This document shows, one piece after another, positions 52,418 through 61,565 of a stretch of DNA of 61,565 nucleotides. The first letter of the stretch is position 1, and each line of letters begins with the position of its first letter. The stretch comes from Bacteroidaceae bacterium (GTDB taxonomy: Bacteria; Bacteroidota; Bacteroidia; Bacteroidales; Bacteroidaceae): positions 1 through 61,565 of the forward strand of contig CAAGKZ010000024.1 in assembly GCA_900770665.1 (NCBI GenBank). The letters run 5' to 3'. The position numbers and the translations under genes are program-made. The notes under the pieces are model-generated. The model saw only the letters and a list, made by a program, of their open reading frames with translations, was not told the origin of the DNA and searched no databases.

Positions 52418-53755
52418 CTACTTGAAATATTTTTCCAACTTTTTAAGCACACGCTCCAGGCAGAAGAAGATGACGTGGTCACCGGGCTCAATCATTGTAT
52501 TACCGGTAACGTGCACACCAACACCATTACGTATGAGACCACCAATATTTGCACCATCGGGCAATCCCAAAGCCTTTACAGGTTTGCGTGTTATGAGACA
52601 ATTCTCGGGCACGGGGAACTCTGCCACTACCGCCTGGATGAATGTGAGGCACTTCACGCTCGACACATCGGTCCTCAGCATCATCTGGAAAATGGTGCTC
52701 GCCGCCAGTTTCTTCTTGTTGATAACAGAACCTATGTCCATTTTCTCGGCCATCGATATATAGTCAATGTTCTCTATCTCGGAAACGGCACGGCACACAC
52801 CTGCACGCTTTGCAGCAAGACAGGCAAGGATGTTCGTCTCGGAGTTGTCACTGAGCGCAATGAAAACATCGGTATTTGCAATACCCTCGCTACGCAGCAA
52901 CTCGGGGTCACGAGCATCGCCGTTGATGACCATCACCTCGTCACTGACAAGTTCCAGAAGCTTGTGGCAACGGTTTATGTCGCTTTCTATAATCTTTACA
53001 TCAATATTGTCCGGAATGAGCTTTGTCGTGCGGACAGCGATGCGGCTTCCGCCCATTATAATGATACTCTTCACCTCGGAATACTGCTCTTTGCCGCATA
53101 TTCTGCGTATGTTGGGAATATTCTCGTGAGTAGTCATGAAACAGACAATATCGTTAGGAACAATGCAGTCGTTACCACGCGGGATAATGGTCTCATCACC
53201 ACGCTGTATTGCCACCACATGATAAGGAATATCGTGTGGCAAATCCTTGAAAGGAATGTTTATTATCGAAGCATTCTCCCTCACCTTCACACCCACCATC
53301 ACAAGGGCACCATCACCGAACTCAAGCAACTGACGCATCCAACTGTACTTGATGCTGGTTGCAATCTCCTCGGCTGCAAGCTGCTCGGGATAGATAAGCG
53401 AATCAACGCCCAAAGAGTTGAAATACTCCTTGTGCTTGGGGAGCAGATACTCATAATTGTCTATTCGGGCAATGGTCTTGGCTGCTCCAAGATAGTGAGC
53501 CAGTATGCAGGATGTTATGTTGCGGCTCTCGTCGGGGGTTACCGCCACAAACAGGTCGGCACTGCCTACACCGGCATCTTTTAGAGCGGATATCTTTGTA
53601 GGGTCGCCCACAATTGTCTGGAGGTCGAACGATGTCTCCATCTTTCCCAACTTCTCCTCGCTTTCGTCAAGCAGAACCACATTTTCATTCTCTGAAGAGA
53701 GCATCTTGGCAAGGTGTGTACCAACGGCACCGGCACCGGCAATGACTATTCTCAT
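52418..53755 (-). CDS. trkA: Trk system NAD-binding regulator
   Basis: The 445-aa product contains two RCK halves. The first begins MRIVIAGAGAVGTHLAKML with the GxGxxG nucleotide site; the second begins IIIMGGSRIAVRTTKLIPD. TrkA_C subdomains (KVRENASIINIPF, PDGANIGGLIRNG) follow each. It binds NAD(H) and gates TrkH. It lies 37 bp after dxs in the same operon. Confidence 0.94.
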   Translation of the reverse strand: MRIVIAGAGAVGTHLAKMLSSENENVVLLDESEEKLGKMETSFDLQTIVGDPTKISALKDAGVGSADLFVAVTPDESRNITSCILAHYLGAAKTIARIDNYEYLLPKHKEYFNSLGVDSLIYPEQLAAEEIATSIKYSWMRQLLEFGDGALVMVGVKVRENASIINIPFKDLPHDIPYHVVAIQRGDETIIPRGNDCIVPNDIVCFMTTHENIPNIRRICGKEQYSEVKSIIIMGGSRIAVRTTKLIPDNIDVKIIESDINRCHKLLELVSDEVMVINGDARDPELLRSEGIANTDVFIALSDNSETNILACLAAKRAGVCRAVSEIENIDYISMAEKMDIGSVINKKKLAASTIFQMMLRTDVSSVKCLTFIQAVVAEFPVPENCLITRKPVKALGLPDGANIGGLIRNGVGVHVTGNTMIEPGDHVIFFCLERVLKKLEKYFK

Positions 53756-53792
53756 AAAATAAAGCTTTTATTAACAAGCATTTGACGCGAAT

Positions 53793-55688
53793 TTACAGCT
53801 CCTTGAATTCCATGATGGCATTCAGGACACTATCGGCGTCCATGCCGCATATCTTATACAATTGTTCGGGGGTTCCGTGTTCAACAAACGAATCGGGGAT
53901 GCCAAGCATCTTCATCTTCGGGGTATAGCCGTTATTCGCCATATATTCGGCAACGGCGCTACCCAAACCACCCTTCACGACACCATCCTCAAGCGTCACC
54001 ACATATTTGAAATTCTCGCCCACCTCGCGCAGTATATCCTCATCAATCGGTTTGAGGAAACGCATATCATAGTGAGCCACGCCAACACCCTTTACTGCAG
54101 CAGCCTCAACAACTGGCTCCATGATTTTTCCTATCGGACCAATTGTAAGGAACGCCACATCGTTGCCATCGGTGAGCTTGCGGCCTTTACCGACCTCAAC
54201 GGTCTCCAGCGGACAGCGCCAGTTGACAAGACTGCCCTTGCCACGCGGATAGCGGATGACAAACGTACCCTTGCCCGGCTGTGTAGCCGTGTACATGAGA
54301 CGGCGCAACTCGCACTCGTCATAGGGTGACGATATTGTAATATTGGGCACCGGACGCAGATAGGCAAGGTCGAACGCTCCATGGTGTGTGGGGCCATCCT
54401 CGCCCACAATACCCGCCCTGTCAAGGCAGAACACCATATCCAGGCGTTGCAATGCCGCATCGTGGATGAGGTTGTCATAACCTCGTTGCATGAACGACGA
54501 GTATATGTTGCAGAACGGAATCATGCCACCCTTTGCCAAACCGGCCGAGAATGTAACGGCATGTCCCTCGGCAATACCCACATCAAAAAAACGGTCGGGG
54601 AACTGCTCCATCAATTTGTTCATTGAGCATCCCGTTGGCATGGCCGGCGTGATACCCACAATCTTCTCATTCTCCTTGGCCAACTCCACAAGTGTCTCGC
54701 CAAAGACATCCTGGAAACGTGGCGAACCGCCCTCGGTTACAATGCGTTCACCCGTTTCAATATCAAAGATACCGGGCTGGTGCCACACTGTCGCATTCTT
54801 CTCGGCAGGTTCCCACCCCTTGCCCTTAACGGTGTGTATGTGGAGCATCTTGGGACCCTTCATATCCTTGATGCTCCTGAGCATGCGCACAAGTTCAAGC
54901 ACATTGTGTCCGTTGACAGGTCCGAAATAGCGGGCACTCATGCCCTCGAAGAAGTTGTTCTGCTTGAAGAGCATCGCCTTGAGGCCGTTGTTGAAACGAG
55001 TAAGTGCATTGGCACGCCGTTCGCTGAGAAGTCCAATTTTCCTCAATCCCTTTGCTATGCCGTAACGTATTTTATTATAGGCTTTTGACGAGTGCATGGA
55101 GATGAGCACCTCGCTCATTCCGCCCACACTCTTGTCAATGGACATATTGTTGTCGTTGAGAATAATAAGCAAATTGCTCTTTGTGTTGGCAAGGTTGTTC
55201 AATCCCTCGTAGGCAAGACCGCCGCTCATTGAGCCGTCGCCGATGATTGCCACCACATGCTCATTGCTGCCGTTCATTGCCGACGACACGGCAAGACCCA
55301 ACGCTGCCGAAATGGAGTTCGACGCATGGCCGGCCACAAAAGCATCATACTCGCTCTCATCGGGCGAGGGGAAAGGCTTTATGCCGTTCAGCTTGCGGTT
55401 GGTGTGGAAGCGGTCGCGACGGCCTGTAAGGATTTTATGACCATAGGCCTGATGACCCACGTCCCACACGAGTTTGTCATCGGGGGTAGAGAATACATAA
55501 TGCAGCGCCACAGTCAGTTCCACCGAGCCGAGGCTCGATGCAAAGTGGCCGGGGTTGTTTGCCAAAGAGTCAATGATGAAGCCACGCAACTCTGCACAGA
55601 CCTGTTCAAGCTGCTTCTCGGGCAATTTACGCAGGTCGGCCGGGCTGTTGATGCTCTCCAACAACGGATATTTTATCTCTTGTTCCAT
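53793..55688 (-). CDS. dxs: 1-deoxy-D-xylulose-5-phosphate synthase
   Basis: The 631-aa product starts at MEQEIKYPLLES (55688). It shows VGHQAYGHKILTGR, the thiamine-diphosphate motif GDGSMSGGLAYEGLNN, AEGHAVTFSAGLA and DRAGIVGEDGPTHHG, the hallmark of DXS. It condenses pyruvate and glyceraldehyde-3-phosphate for the MEP pathway. It heads the dxs-trkA-trkH unit. Confidence 0.97.
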   Translation of the reverse strand: MEQEIKYPLLESINSPADLRKLPEKQLEQVCAELRGFIIDSLANNPGHFASSLGSVELTVALHYVFSTPDDKLVWDVGHQAYGHKILTGRRDRFHTNRKLNGIKPFPSPDESEYDAFVAGHASNSISAALGLAVSSAMNGSNEHVVAIIGDGSMSGGLAYEGLNNLANTKSNLLIILNDNNMSIDKSVGGMSEVLISMHSSKAYNKIRYGIAKGLRKIGLLSERRANALTRFNNGLKAMLFKQNNFFEGMSARYFGPVNGHNVLELVRMLRSIKDMKGPKMLHIHTVKGKGWEPAEKNATVWHQPGIFDIETGERIVTEGGSPRFQDVFGETLVELAKENEKIVGITPAMPTGCSMNKLMEQFPDRFFDVGIAEGHAVTFSAGLAKGGMIPFCNIYSSFMQRGYDNLIHDAALQRLDMVFCLDRAGIVGEDGPTHHGAFDLAYLRPVPNITISSPYDECELRRLMYTATQPGKGTFVIRYPRGKGSLVNWRCPLETVEVGKGRKLTDGNDVAFLTIGPIGKIMEPVVEAAAVKGVGVAHYDMRFLKPIDEDILREVGENFKYVVTLEDGVVKGGLGSAVAEYMANNGYTPKMKMLGIPDSFVEHGTPEQLYKICGMDADSVLNAIMEFKEL

Positions 55689-55855
55689 TTCTATCTTCAA
55701 AATTCTGCCAAAACATAAAACCGTCAAAAATGTGCCGGTTCAAAAAGGCCATAATTGGTTTTATGCGAATATAGCAGTAAAAATACAAATTTGTTGCAAA
55801 GATACTATAAATCTTAATGAAGTTGTTTATTTTTGCATATAAAATACCCATTACA

Positions 55856-56851
55856 ATGATTTTCAGCACACCCGTAGAGTTGCCTTGCGGCATACTGGAC
55901 ATAACACACAAGAGCAGAATGTTGCTCATTGGCTCCTGCTTTGCCGGCAACATCGGTGCTGCGCTCCTCGACAGGAAGTTCAATGTCGATGTAAACCCGT
56001 TCGGTGTGCAGTACAACCCGCTATCGATAGCCACAGTGCTTTCAAGGATTGCCGACGGCACACCTTTTGACGACAACTCGCCCGAGCTGTTTGAGCATAA
56101 CGGCAAGTGGCACAGCATTCTGCACCACAGCGACTTTTCGCGCGGCAGCAAGGAACAGCTCATTGAGGGCATCAACGAAAGGCTGCAGAAAGCGCACAAT
56201 GCCATTGCCGGATGCGATGTAATAATCATCACTTTGGGCACTGCCTACGCCTACACGCGCAACAGCGACAACTCCGTGGCCGGCAACTGCCACAAGCTGC
56301 CCGACAACTGCTTCACGCGTTCACTGCTTGGAATAGAGGAAATCTGCGACAAGCTGCAGGCTGTGATGAGGCGCATCATAGCAATAAACCCGGGAGTGAA
56401 GTTCATGTTCACAGTGAGCCCCATACGCCACCTGCGCGACGGAGCACACGACAACCAGAAGAGCAAGGCCACCCTGCTGCTTGCCATTGACAGGATTTCC
56501 GGGGCTATGCCGCAGAACACCACCTACTTCCCCTCGTATGAGATAATGATGGACGAGCTGCGCGACTACCGTTTCTATGCCGACGACATGCTGCACCCAT
56601 CGGCAAAAGCCATTGAATACATCTGGGAGTGTTTTGACAAGTGCTACTTTAACCAGGCGACAAGGCTGCTGAACACAAGGACCGCAGAGATTGCACGCGG
56701 GCTGGCACACCGCCCGTTCGACCCCGCGGCCGATGCCTACCGGCAGTTCGTCAAGCAGCTGTCGGCAAAGATTGAGGCCATTGAAAAAGAGCATCCATAT
56801 ATAGATTTTGAAAACGAGAAAAGACAATGCAATACACTGTTGAACAGATAA
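55856..56851 (+). CDS. GSCFA-domain protein
   Basis: The 331-aa product starts at MIFSTPVELP (55856). It contains the naming motif LLIGSCFAGNIG, and VNPFGVQYNPLSIATVL, LGTAYAYTRN and TVSPIRHLRDG, all typical of this SGNH-hydrolase-like family, frequent in Bacteroidetes. GSCF provides the likely Ser nucleophile, and DDMLHPS the terminal Asp/His. Substrate unknown. It overlaps murF-alr by 25 bp. Confidence 0.93.
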   Translation: MIFSTPVELPCGILDITHKSRMLLIGSCFAGNIGAALLDRKFNVDVNPFGVQYNPLSIATVLSRIADGTPFDDNSPELFEHNGKWHSILHHSDFSRGSKEQLIEGINERLQKAHNAIAGCDVIIITLGTAYAYTRNSDNSVAGNCHKLPDNCFTRSLLGIEEICDKLQAVMRRIIAINPGVKFMFTVSPIRHLRDGAHDNQKSKATLLLAIDRISGAMPQNTTYFPSYEIMMDELRDYRFYADDMLHPSAKAIEYIWECFDKCYFNQATRLLNTRTAEIARGLAHRPFDPAADAYRQFVKQLSAKIEAIEKEHPYIDFENEKRQCNTLLNR

Positions 56852-59307
56852 AGGATATTTTGAAAGCCGACGGCAGACTGGCTACACCCGACAGCAGGGT
56901 GACACGCCTGCTCACCGACAGCCGTTCACTCACCTTCCCCGAGGAGACACTGTTCTTTGCCATAAGGACAAAGCACGGCGACGGCCACAACTATATAAAG
57001 GCGCTCTACAACAAGGGTGTGAGGAATTTTGTCGTGAACGACACCACGGCATTCGGCGACATCACCGATGCCAACTTCATCGTCACCCGCGACAGCCTTG
57101 CAGCACTGCAGGCCATAGCCCGTCACCACCGTTCGCTGTTCGACATTCCCGTTGTGGGCATTACCGGCAGCGACGGCAAGACCATTGTAAAGGAGTGGCT
57201 CTACCAGCTCACGGCCGGCAGCTACAATGTAGCACGCTCACCGCGCAGCTACAACTCGCAAATCGGTGTCCCCCTCTCGGTGTGGATGCTGGGCGAAGAG
57301 AACACACTGGGCATATTCGAGGCGGGCATATCACAATGCAGGGAGATGAGCAAGCTGCAGCAGATGATAAAGCCCAGCATTGGCATAATAACCAACATAA
57401 GCGGTGCACACCAGGAGAACTTTACCACCCTGCAGCAGAAGTGTGCCGAGAAACTTTTATTGTTGAAGGAGTGCGACATCATCATATACAACGCCGACGA
57501 CCCTCTCCTCTCGCACTGCATTGAACGCTCGGCAGTCACATCGCGCGAAATTGCATGGTCAAGAACAGACAGCGAGCGTCCGCTGTACATTGAGTCGGTA
57601 ACGACAGAGGAGAATGGCACAACGGTAAGATACCGTTACCTCACAATTGATGGTAGCTACCGCATACCGTTTGTCGACAACGCATCGATAGAGAACTCCA
57701 TCAACTGCCTTGCGGCGGCACTGTATCTCATGGTTCCGCCCACAACCATCGCCGAGCGCATGGCGCAGCTTGAGCCCATAGCCATGCGCCTCGAGGTGAA
57801 GGAGGGCAAGCGCGGCTGCATGATTATCAACGACAGCTACAATGCCGACACCGCATCGCTGGACATTGCGCTCGATTTCATGGAACGCCGTTGCCGGACC
57901 ATGCAGGGACTGAAGCGCACGCTCATACTTGCCGACATAAGACAGACGGGCGAGAGAGCCTCGTCGCTCTACCCCGGCGTCATCAATTGCCTTAAGGAAC
58001 ACAACATAGAGAAGTTCATTGGTGTGGGCAGCGACATTCTGTCACAGGCAGAGAGTTTCAGCGCCACAGGGATGGAGTGTCACTTCTTTGCCGACACCGA
58101 GGAGCTGCTTGCATCGCCAACCATCAGGGAACTGCAGAACGAGTGCATATTGGTAAAAGGTTCGCGTGCATTCCACTTTGAGGACGTGACCGAGGTGCTT
58201 GAGAAAAAGGTACACCAGACAATCCTGGAGGTAAACCTCAATGCCCTGCGCGACAACCTCAACTACTACCGCAACCGCCTCACAACCGGGACAAAGACCG
58301 TTTGTATGGTAAAGGCAAGCGCCTACGGTGCCGGAGCATTGGAGGTTGGGCGCACGCTGCAGGAGTGCAACGTGGACTACCTTGCCGTGGCCGTGGCCGA
58401 CGAGGGCGCCGAACTGCGTAAGGAGGGCATCACAACAGGAATAATTGTGATGAACCCCGAGCCAAGCTCGTTCGGCACATTGTTCGACAACAAGCTCGAG
58501 CCCGAAGTCTACAGCTTTGGCATGCTCAGGATGCTCATCGAGGCGGCACGCCACGAAGGCATCACCGACTATCCCGTGCACATAAAGGTAGACACGGGCA
58601 TGCACCGTCTCGGATTCCAGCCCAGCGAGATTCCCGCGCTTGTAGAGGTACTCAAGCAACAGGATGCTTTGACCCCCCGCTCAATATTCTCACACTTTGC
58701 CGGCAGCGACAGCCCGTTGTTCGACGACTTCTCAAAGCAGCAGCATACGCTTTTCGACACCGCTGCCGAGACACTGCAACAGGCGTTCGGGCACAAGATT
58801 TTAAGACATATTTGCAACAGCGCCGGGGCAGAACGCTTTGCCGGTGCAAGAGAGGATATGGTACGTTTGGGAATAGGACTCTATGGCATTTCGCCCATTG
58901 AGGAGAACCCCAACCTGCGCCCCATCTCTACACTGAAGACAATAATATTGCAGATGCGCGATGTGCCTGCCGATGAAACAATAGGCTACAGCCGCAAGGG
59001 CACACTCAAGCGCGACTCGCGCATTGCAGCGCTTCCCATAGGATATGCCGACGGACTCAACCGCCGCCTTGGCAACGGCAATGGCTACTGCATTGTAAAT
59101 GGCAAGAAAGCCCCATACATAGGCAACATCTGCATGGACGTTTGCATGATTGACGTAACGGACATCGACTGCAAGGAGGGCGATATTGTAGAAATATTCG
59201 GCCCGCAGTTGCCCGTATCCACCGTTGCCGACTGGTTGGAGACAATACCCTACGAGGTGCTCACATCGGTATCGGAGAGAATAAAGAGAGTCTATTACAG
59301 CGACTGA
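56827..59307 (+). CDS. Bifunctional UDP-MurNAc-tripeptide D-Ala-D-Ala ligase / alanine racemase
   Basis: The 826-aa fusion starts with a MurF-like half (1-455): GITGSDGKTIVKEWL as ATP loop, then IFEAGISQCREM and NDSYNADTASLD. The second half (about 460-826) is alanine racemase: CMVKASAYGAGA with the PLP Lys, HIKVDTGMHRLGF, IPIGYADGLNR-type sequence (LPIGYADG), and NICMDVCMIDVTD. The fusion links making D-Ala with adding D-Ala-D-Ala to peptidoglycan precursors and is known in Bacteroidetes. GSDGKT rather than GTNGKT is worth noting. Confidence 0.95.
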   Translation: MQYTVEQIKDILKADGRLATPDSRVTRLLTDSRSLTFPEETLFFAIRTKHGDGHNYIKALYNKGVRNFVVNDTTAFGDITDANFIVTRDSLAALQAIARHHRSLFDIPVVGITGSDGKTIVKEWLYQLTAGSYNVARSPRSYNSQIGVPLSVWMLGEENTLGIFEAGISQCREMSKLQQMIKPSIGIITNISGAHQENFTTLQQKCAEKLLLLKECDIIIYNADDPLLSHCIERSAVTSREIAWSRTDSERPLYIESVTTEENGTTVRYRYLTIDGSYRIPFVDNASIENSINCLAAALYLMVPPTTIAERMAQLEPIAMRLEVKEGKRGCMIINDSYNADTASLDIALDFMERRCRTMQGLKRTLILADIRQTGERASSLYPGVINCLKEHNIEKFIGVGSDILSQAESFSATGMECHFFADTEELLASPTIRELQNECILVKGSRAFHFEDVTEVLEKKVHQTILEVNLNALRDNLNYYRNRLTTGTKTVCMVKASAYGAGALEVGRTLQECNVDYLAVAVADEGAELRKEGITTGIIVMNPEPSSFGTLFDNKLEPEVYSFGMLRMLIEAARHEGITDYPVHIKVDTGMHRLGFQPSEIPALVEVLKQQDALTPRSIFSHFAGSDSPLFDDFSKQQHTLFDTAAETLQQAFGHKILRHICNSAGAERFAGAREDMVRLGIGLYGISPIEENPNLRPISTLKTIILQMRDVPADETIGYSRKGTLKRDSRIAALPIGYADGLNRRLGNGNGYCIVNGKKAPYIGNICMDVCMIDVTDIDCKEGDIVEIFGPQLPVSTVADWLETIPYEVLTSVSERIKRVYYSD

Positions 59308-59931
59308 CAACTAAATCGCATGCAAACTAAAGACTGTCCCTCTTGGCAAGAGGGACGAGCAACGGAGTTGCGGAGGGAGATGAAACTACTCAAACCGAAC
59401 GGACGCGGCAGTGTCCCTACAGTATGCGCGTGCTTGTCATTCTGAGCATAGCGAAGAATCTATTGATTTACAAATAAGATACTTCACTGCACTACGTTCC
59501 GTTCAGTATGACAAATGTGCGCGCTACAGCTCTCCCACTTTGATGCAACAAAGGGGGAGTGGCTGCAAAGCCGAGGGGGAATTAAGATACAGAATTACGT
59601 GTGTAATTTTGGGTGGTGTTTTCACTCCCCTCCGTCACTACGTGACACCTCCCCTCTGAAGCGGGGAGGAGATTTTACATTGCGACAAGGTTACATTCAA
59701 CTCACATTAATTAACGTGAGTTCGATATAAGCTAAATCAAATCGCGAACTAGTCATCCCGACAGAGCGTAGCGACGAGGGATCTCAAAAATATCGTAAAA
59801 TAAGAGATCTCTCACGTAGCGTTAATTCGCTATCGCTCATCGAAAACATCTTTTAATATTTTACCAAGGTATGGTCGAGATGACAAAATACGCTAAAATT
59901 TGGTATAAATTCTTATATTCAACTCACATTA
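59308..59931. repeat. Repeat-rich intergenic region
   Basis: No convincing gene in 624 bp. It contains GTCATTCTGAGCATAGCGAAG (about 59436-59458), a related inverted piece to about 59515, a TCCCCTC/GAGGGG-type segment (59625-59670), and the 34-bp repeat at 59752. Two overlapping plus-strand frames here translate these repeats. Confidence 0.65.
59752..59785 (-). repeat. 34-bp dispersed repeat, copy 2
   Basis: Exact reverse complement of 2189-2222, about 57 kb away. Confidence 0.75.
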
Positions 59932-61245
59932 TTACAAGAAGTTCTTGATGAATATATAGAATATCAGCAACGGCGTGATAAAACGCAGCATAAACAGTAA
60001 AATGCCTGCTACGCGGTTGTTGCACTCTCCGTTATTGGTAACCTCCTCGCGCATGAAGCCCCTCTTCATGAACCACATCACAAAAACACAGGTAAACATT
60101 GCGCCAAGCGGCATCAATATATTGGCTGTGACATTATCAAACATTGTAAAGAAATCGACACCGAACAGCCCGAAGAAAGTAACAGCGCTCAACGCTATCG
60201 ACACACCCGTTGTGACAAGCGCACCGCCCCTGCGCGAGAGTTTGAACTCCTCGGCCGTATAAGCCGTAAGAACCTCATGGAACGAAATTGTCGAAGTAAG
60301 CGAGGCAAAAATTACAAGCAAGAAGAAGATTGACGACCACAATGGCGCCAACGGCATACCCTTGAAAATCTCGGGCAAGGTAATGAACACCAACGACGGA
60401 CCCTCGGAGGGTTCGAGCCCGGGAACGCTGAACACAGCCGGGAAGATAACCAAGCCGGCAAGCACAGAAACCAGGAGTGTGAGCAGCGACACATTAAACG
60501 AAGTAGACACCATATTGTTATCCTTCCTGAAGTATGAGGCGTATGTCACCATGCAACCCATTCCAACGGACAGCGAGAAGAACGCCTGACCAATGGCCAT
60601 CATAATGGTTTCAGTCTTGAATGCCTCGGAAAAGTCGCACGAAAAGAGGAACCTGTACCCATCGGCAGCACCAGGCATAAAGGCAACACGCACCGCCATT
60701 ACAATGAGAATCAGGAACAGCGCCGGCATCATTACCTTTGCAGCCTTCTCAATACCCTTATCCACACCTCGCGCAACAATAAAGTGAGTCATCCATATAA
60801 AGAGCACGCCATAAATCAACGGGCGCCACGAATCCTGGAACGAAGCGAACTGCGCATCGAACGGTAGGGAGGAGCGGAACATTGTGCCGGTTATCGAGTT
60901 TATAAAATACTCCAGCGACCAACCGGCAATCAGGTAGTAGTAGCCCGAGATGAGCAATGCGCCAAGCACACCGCTATACCCCAACCAACTCCAGCGCTTC
61001 GAAAGGGCACGGAAAGCACCCACGGCATTCTTGTTTGTTCTGCGACCCACAGCAAACTCGGCAAGCATTGCCGGAATACCCACTACAAGCACGCTAAGCA
61101 GAAAGACAAGCAGGAATGCTGCACCACCGTGCTTGCCTGCGATATAAGGGAAACGCCACAACGCACCCAGGCCTATTGCACTGCCGGCAGCCACCAATAT
61201 GACACTCAGTTTGCCCCCGAACGAGGCTCTTTGTTCTTTACCCAT
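59932..61245 (-). CDS. Sodium-dependent transporter, NSS/SNF family
   Basis: The 437-aa product has about eleven membrane helices. The first carries the NSS substrate/Na+ site (AAGSAIGLGALWRFPYIAG), followed by GGAAFLLVFLLSVLVVGIP. Helix 6 includes FFSLSVGMGCMVTYASYF and helix 8 FASLTSTISFHEVL, both near conserved ion sites. The family imports amino acids with Na+. Ligand unknown. Its terminus is short (11 TM, bacterial type). Confidence 0.94.
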   Translation of the reverse strand: MGKEQRASFGGKLSVILVAAGSAIGLGALWRFPYIAGKHGGAAFLLVFLLSVLVVGIPAMLAEFAVGRRTNKNAVGAFRALSKRWSWLGYSGVLGALLISGYYYLIAGWSLEYFINSITGTMFRSSLPFDAQFASFQDSWRPLIYGVLFIWMTHFIVARGVDKGIEKAAKVMMPALFLILIVMAVRVAFMPGAADGYRFLFSCDFSEAFKTETIMMAIGQAFFSLSVGMGCMVTYASYFRKDNNMVSTSFNVSLLTLLVSVLAGLVIFPAVFSVPGLEPSEGPSLVFITLPEIFKGMPLAPLWSSIFFLLVIFASLTSTISFHEVLTAYTAEEFKLSRRGGALVTTGVSIALSAVTFFGLFGVDFFTMFDNVTANILMPLGAMFTCVFVMWFMKRGFMREEVTNNGECNNRVAGILLFMLRFITPLLIFYIFIKNFL

Positions 61246-61317
61246 AGTAATAATTTTTCTTAGAAGCTATTTAAATAAAATATTTCTTAGCCCCTTAACA
61301 GACCGCGAAAATAATAA

Positions 61318-61363
61318 AAAAGCAGAAACCATATAACAAAACAACTGTTAAGTTTCTGCTTTT
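61318..61363 (-). terminator. Terminator-like hairpin upstream of the transporter
   Basis: AAAAGCAGAAAC pairs with GTTTCTGCTTTT around 22 nt; on the minus strand TTTTTTATT follows, so it probably ends a gene beyond the window. The remaining 61364-61565 shows only repeat-like sequence (GTACTTTTTTGAAAAAGTAC palindrome about 61500). Confidence 0.55.
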
Positions 61364-61565
61364 AACTATTTATCATACAGGTTAAACGGCTCACCTTCAC
61401 TCTAGGGGGCAACAGTTCTCGCTTTCGCTCGCCGTTAAATTCTACAGCAGTCCTCAACCTTAATTGTTCACTTGTATTTTTCTTCAACTCTTTCTTTCTG
61501 TACTTTTTTGAAAAAGTACCAAAAACGGGGCAGTCGTGTACGGCATTCGGTGCTTCCTTTGTTCA

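Noticed and set aside
52010..53584. 524-aa plus-strand frame
   Set aside because: Long, but antisense to trkA and part of trkH, which have clear motifs; rich in His/Cys as shadow frames are.
59411..59730. Two short frames (82 and 71 aa)
   Set aside because: They translate dispersed repeats (CHSEHSEES-type peptide), not genes.

Overview
The window looks like chromosome of a Bacteroidales bacterium. Promoters fit the Bacteroidetes consensus (TTTG, about 19 nt, TAnnTTTG), for example before the tRNA at 39421, fbp and the ATPase at 48915. The housekeeping genes also fit: class III fructose-bisphosphatase, a MurF-alanine racemase fusion, long-form IspG, a GSCFA protein and a surface protein with a type IX-like C-terminal domain. 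Genus cannot be fixed from this sequence alone.

Layout: 1-31.4 kb is accessory. It opens with a 5'-clipped tRNA-Pro(CGG), a decayed regulator and an AT-rich membrane protein, then an HD hydrolase and an MGMT-like gene. A segment at 2.5-9.0 kb (membrane protein, 1379-aa STAND/NACHT-like NTPase, overlapping GDPD phosphodiesterase) ends in a second, partial MGMT 3' end. At 9.2-11.8 kb lie a membrane protein, an AlkD-like protein and a SprT-like protease. At 12.0-14.9 kb a tight minus-strand operon encodes a predicted ADP-ribosyltransferase, a NADAR protein, a PfkB-type kinase and an LRR protein. At 15-17.9 kb come a membrane protein, an AAA+ ATPase and an HD hydrolase.

The most striking part is 18.0-33 kb. 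An AT-rich core holds two divergently transcribed Ser/Thr kinases (one with an HTH-like partner). Seven near-identical promoters flank it, four on the minus strand to the left and three on the plus strand to the right, all firing outward. Each has TGAATGARATGAATGG exactly 20 nt upstream of a TAnnTTTAC box. They drive two WG-repeat proteins, a divergent NADAR protein, an 871-aa protein with sigma-4-like HTH and HEPN-like features, a calcineurin-type phosphatase, a 53-aa protein plus another NADAR protein (followed by a MITE-like element and an ADP-ribosylglycohydrolase fusion), and RmuC. I interpret this as one coordinated regulon joining protein phosphorylation, ADP-ribose chemistry and nucleic-acid protection, possibly stress or phage defence. 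The regulator is unknown.

From 33.4 kb on the content is mostly core: aldo/keto reductase, a large secreted CotH/dockerin protein, tRNA-Pro(GGG), ispG-purE, fbp, rpoN-esterase, a uridine-kinase-like protein, dxs-trkA-trkH, GSCFA-murF/alr and a sodium-dependent symporter. An AAA ATPase/DUF4435 pair (48.9-50.9 kb) resembles the two components of PARIS defence. Dispersed intergenic repeats, including a perfect 90-bp inverted pair, occur through the core part.
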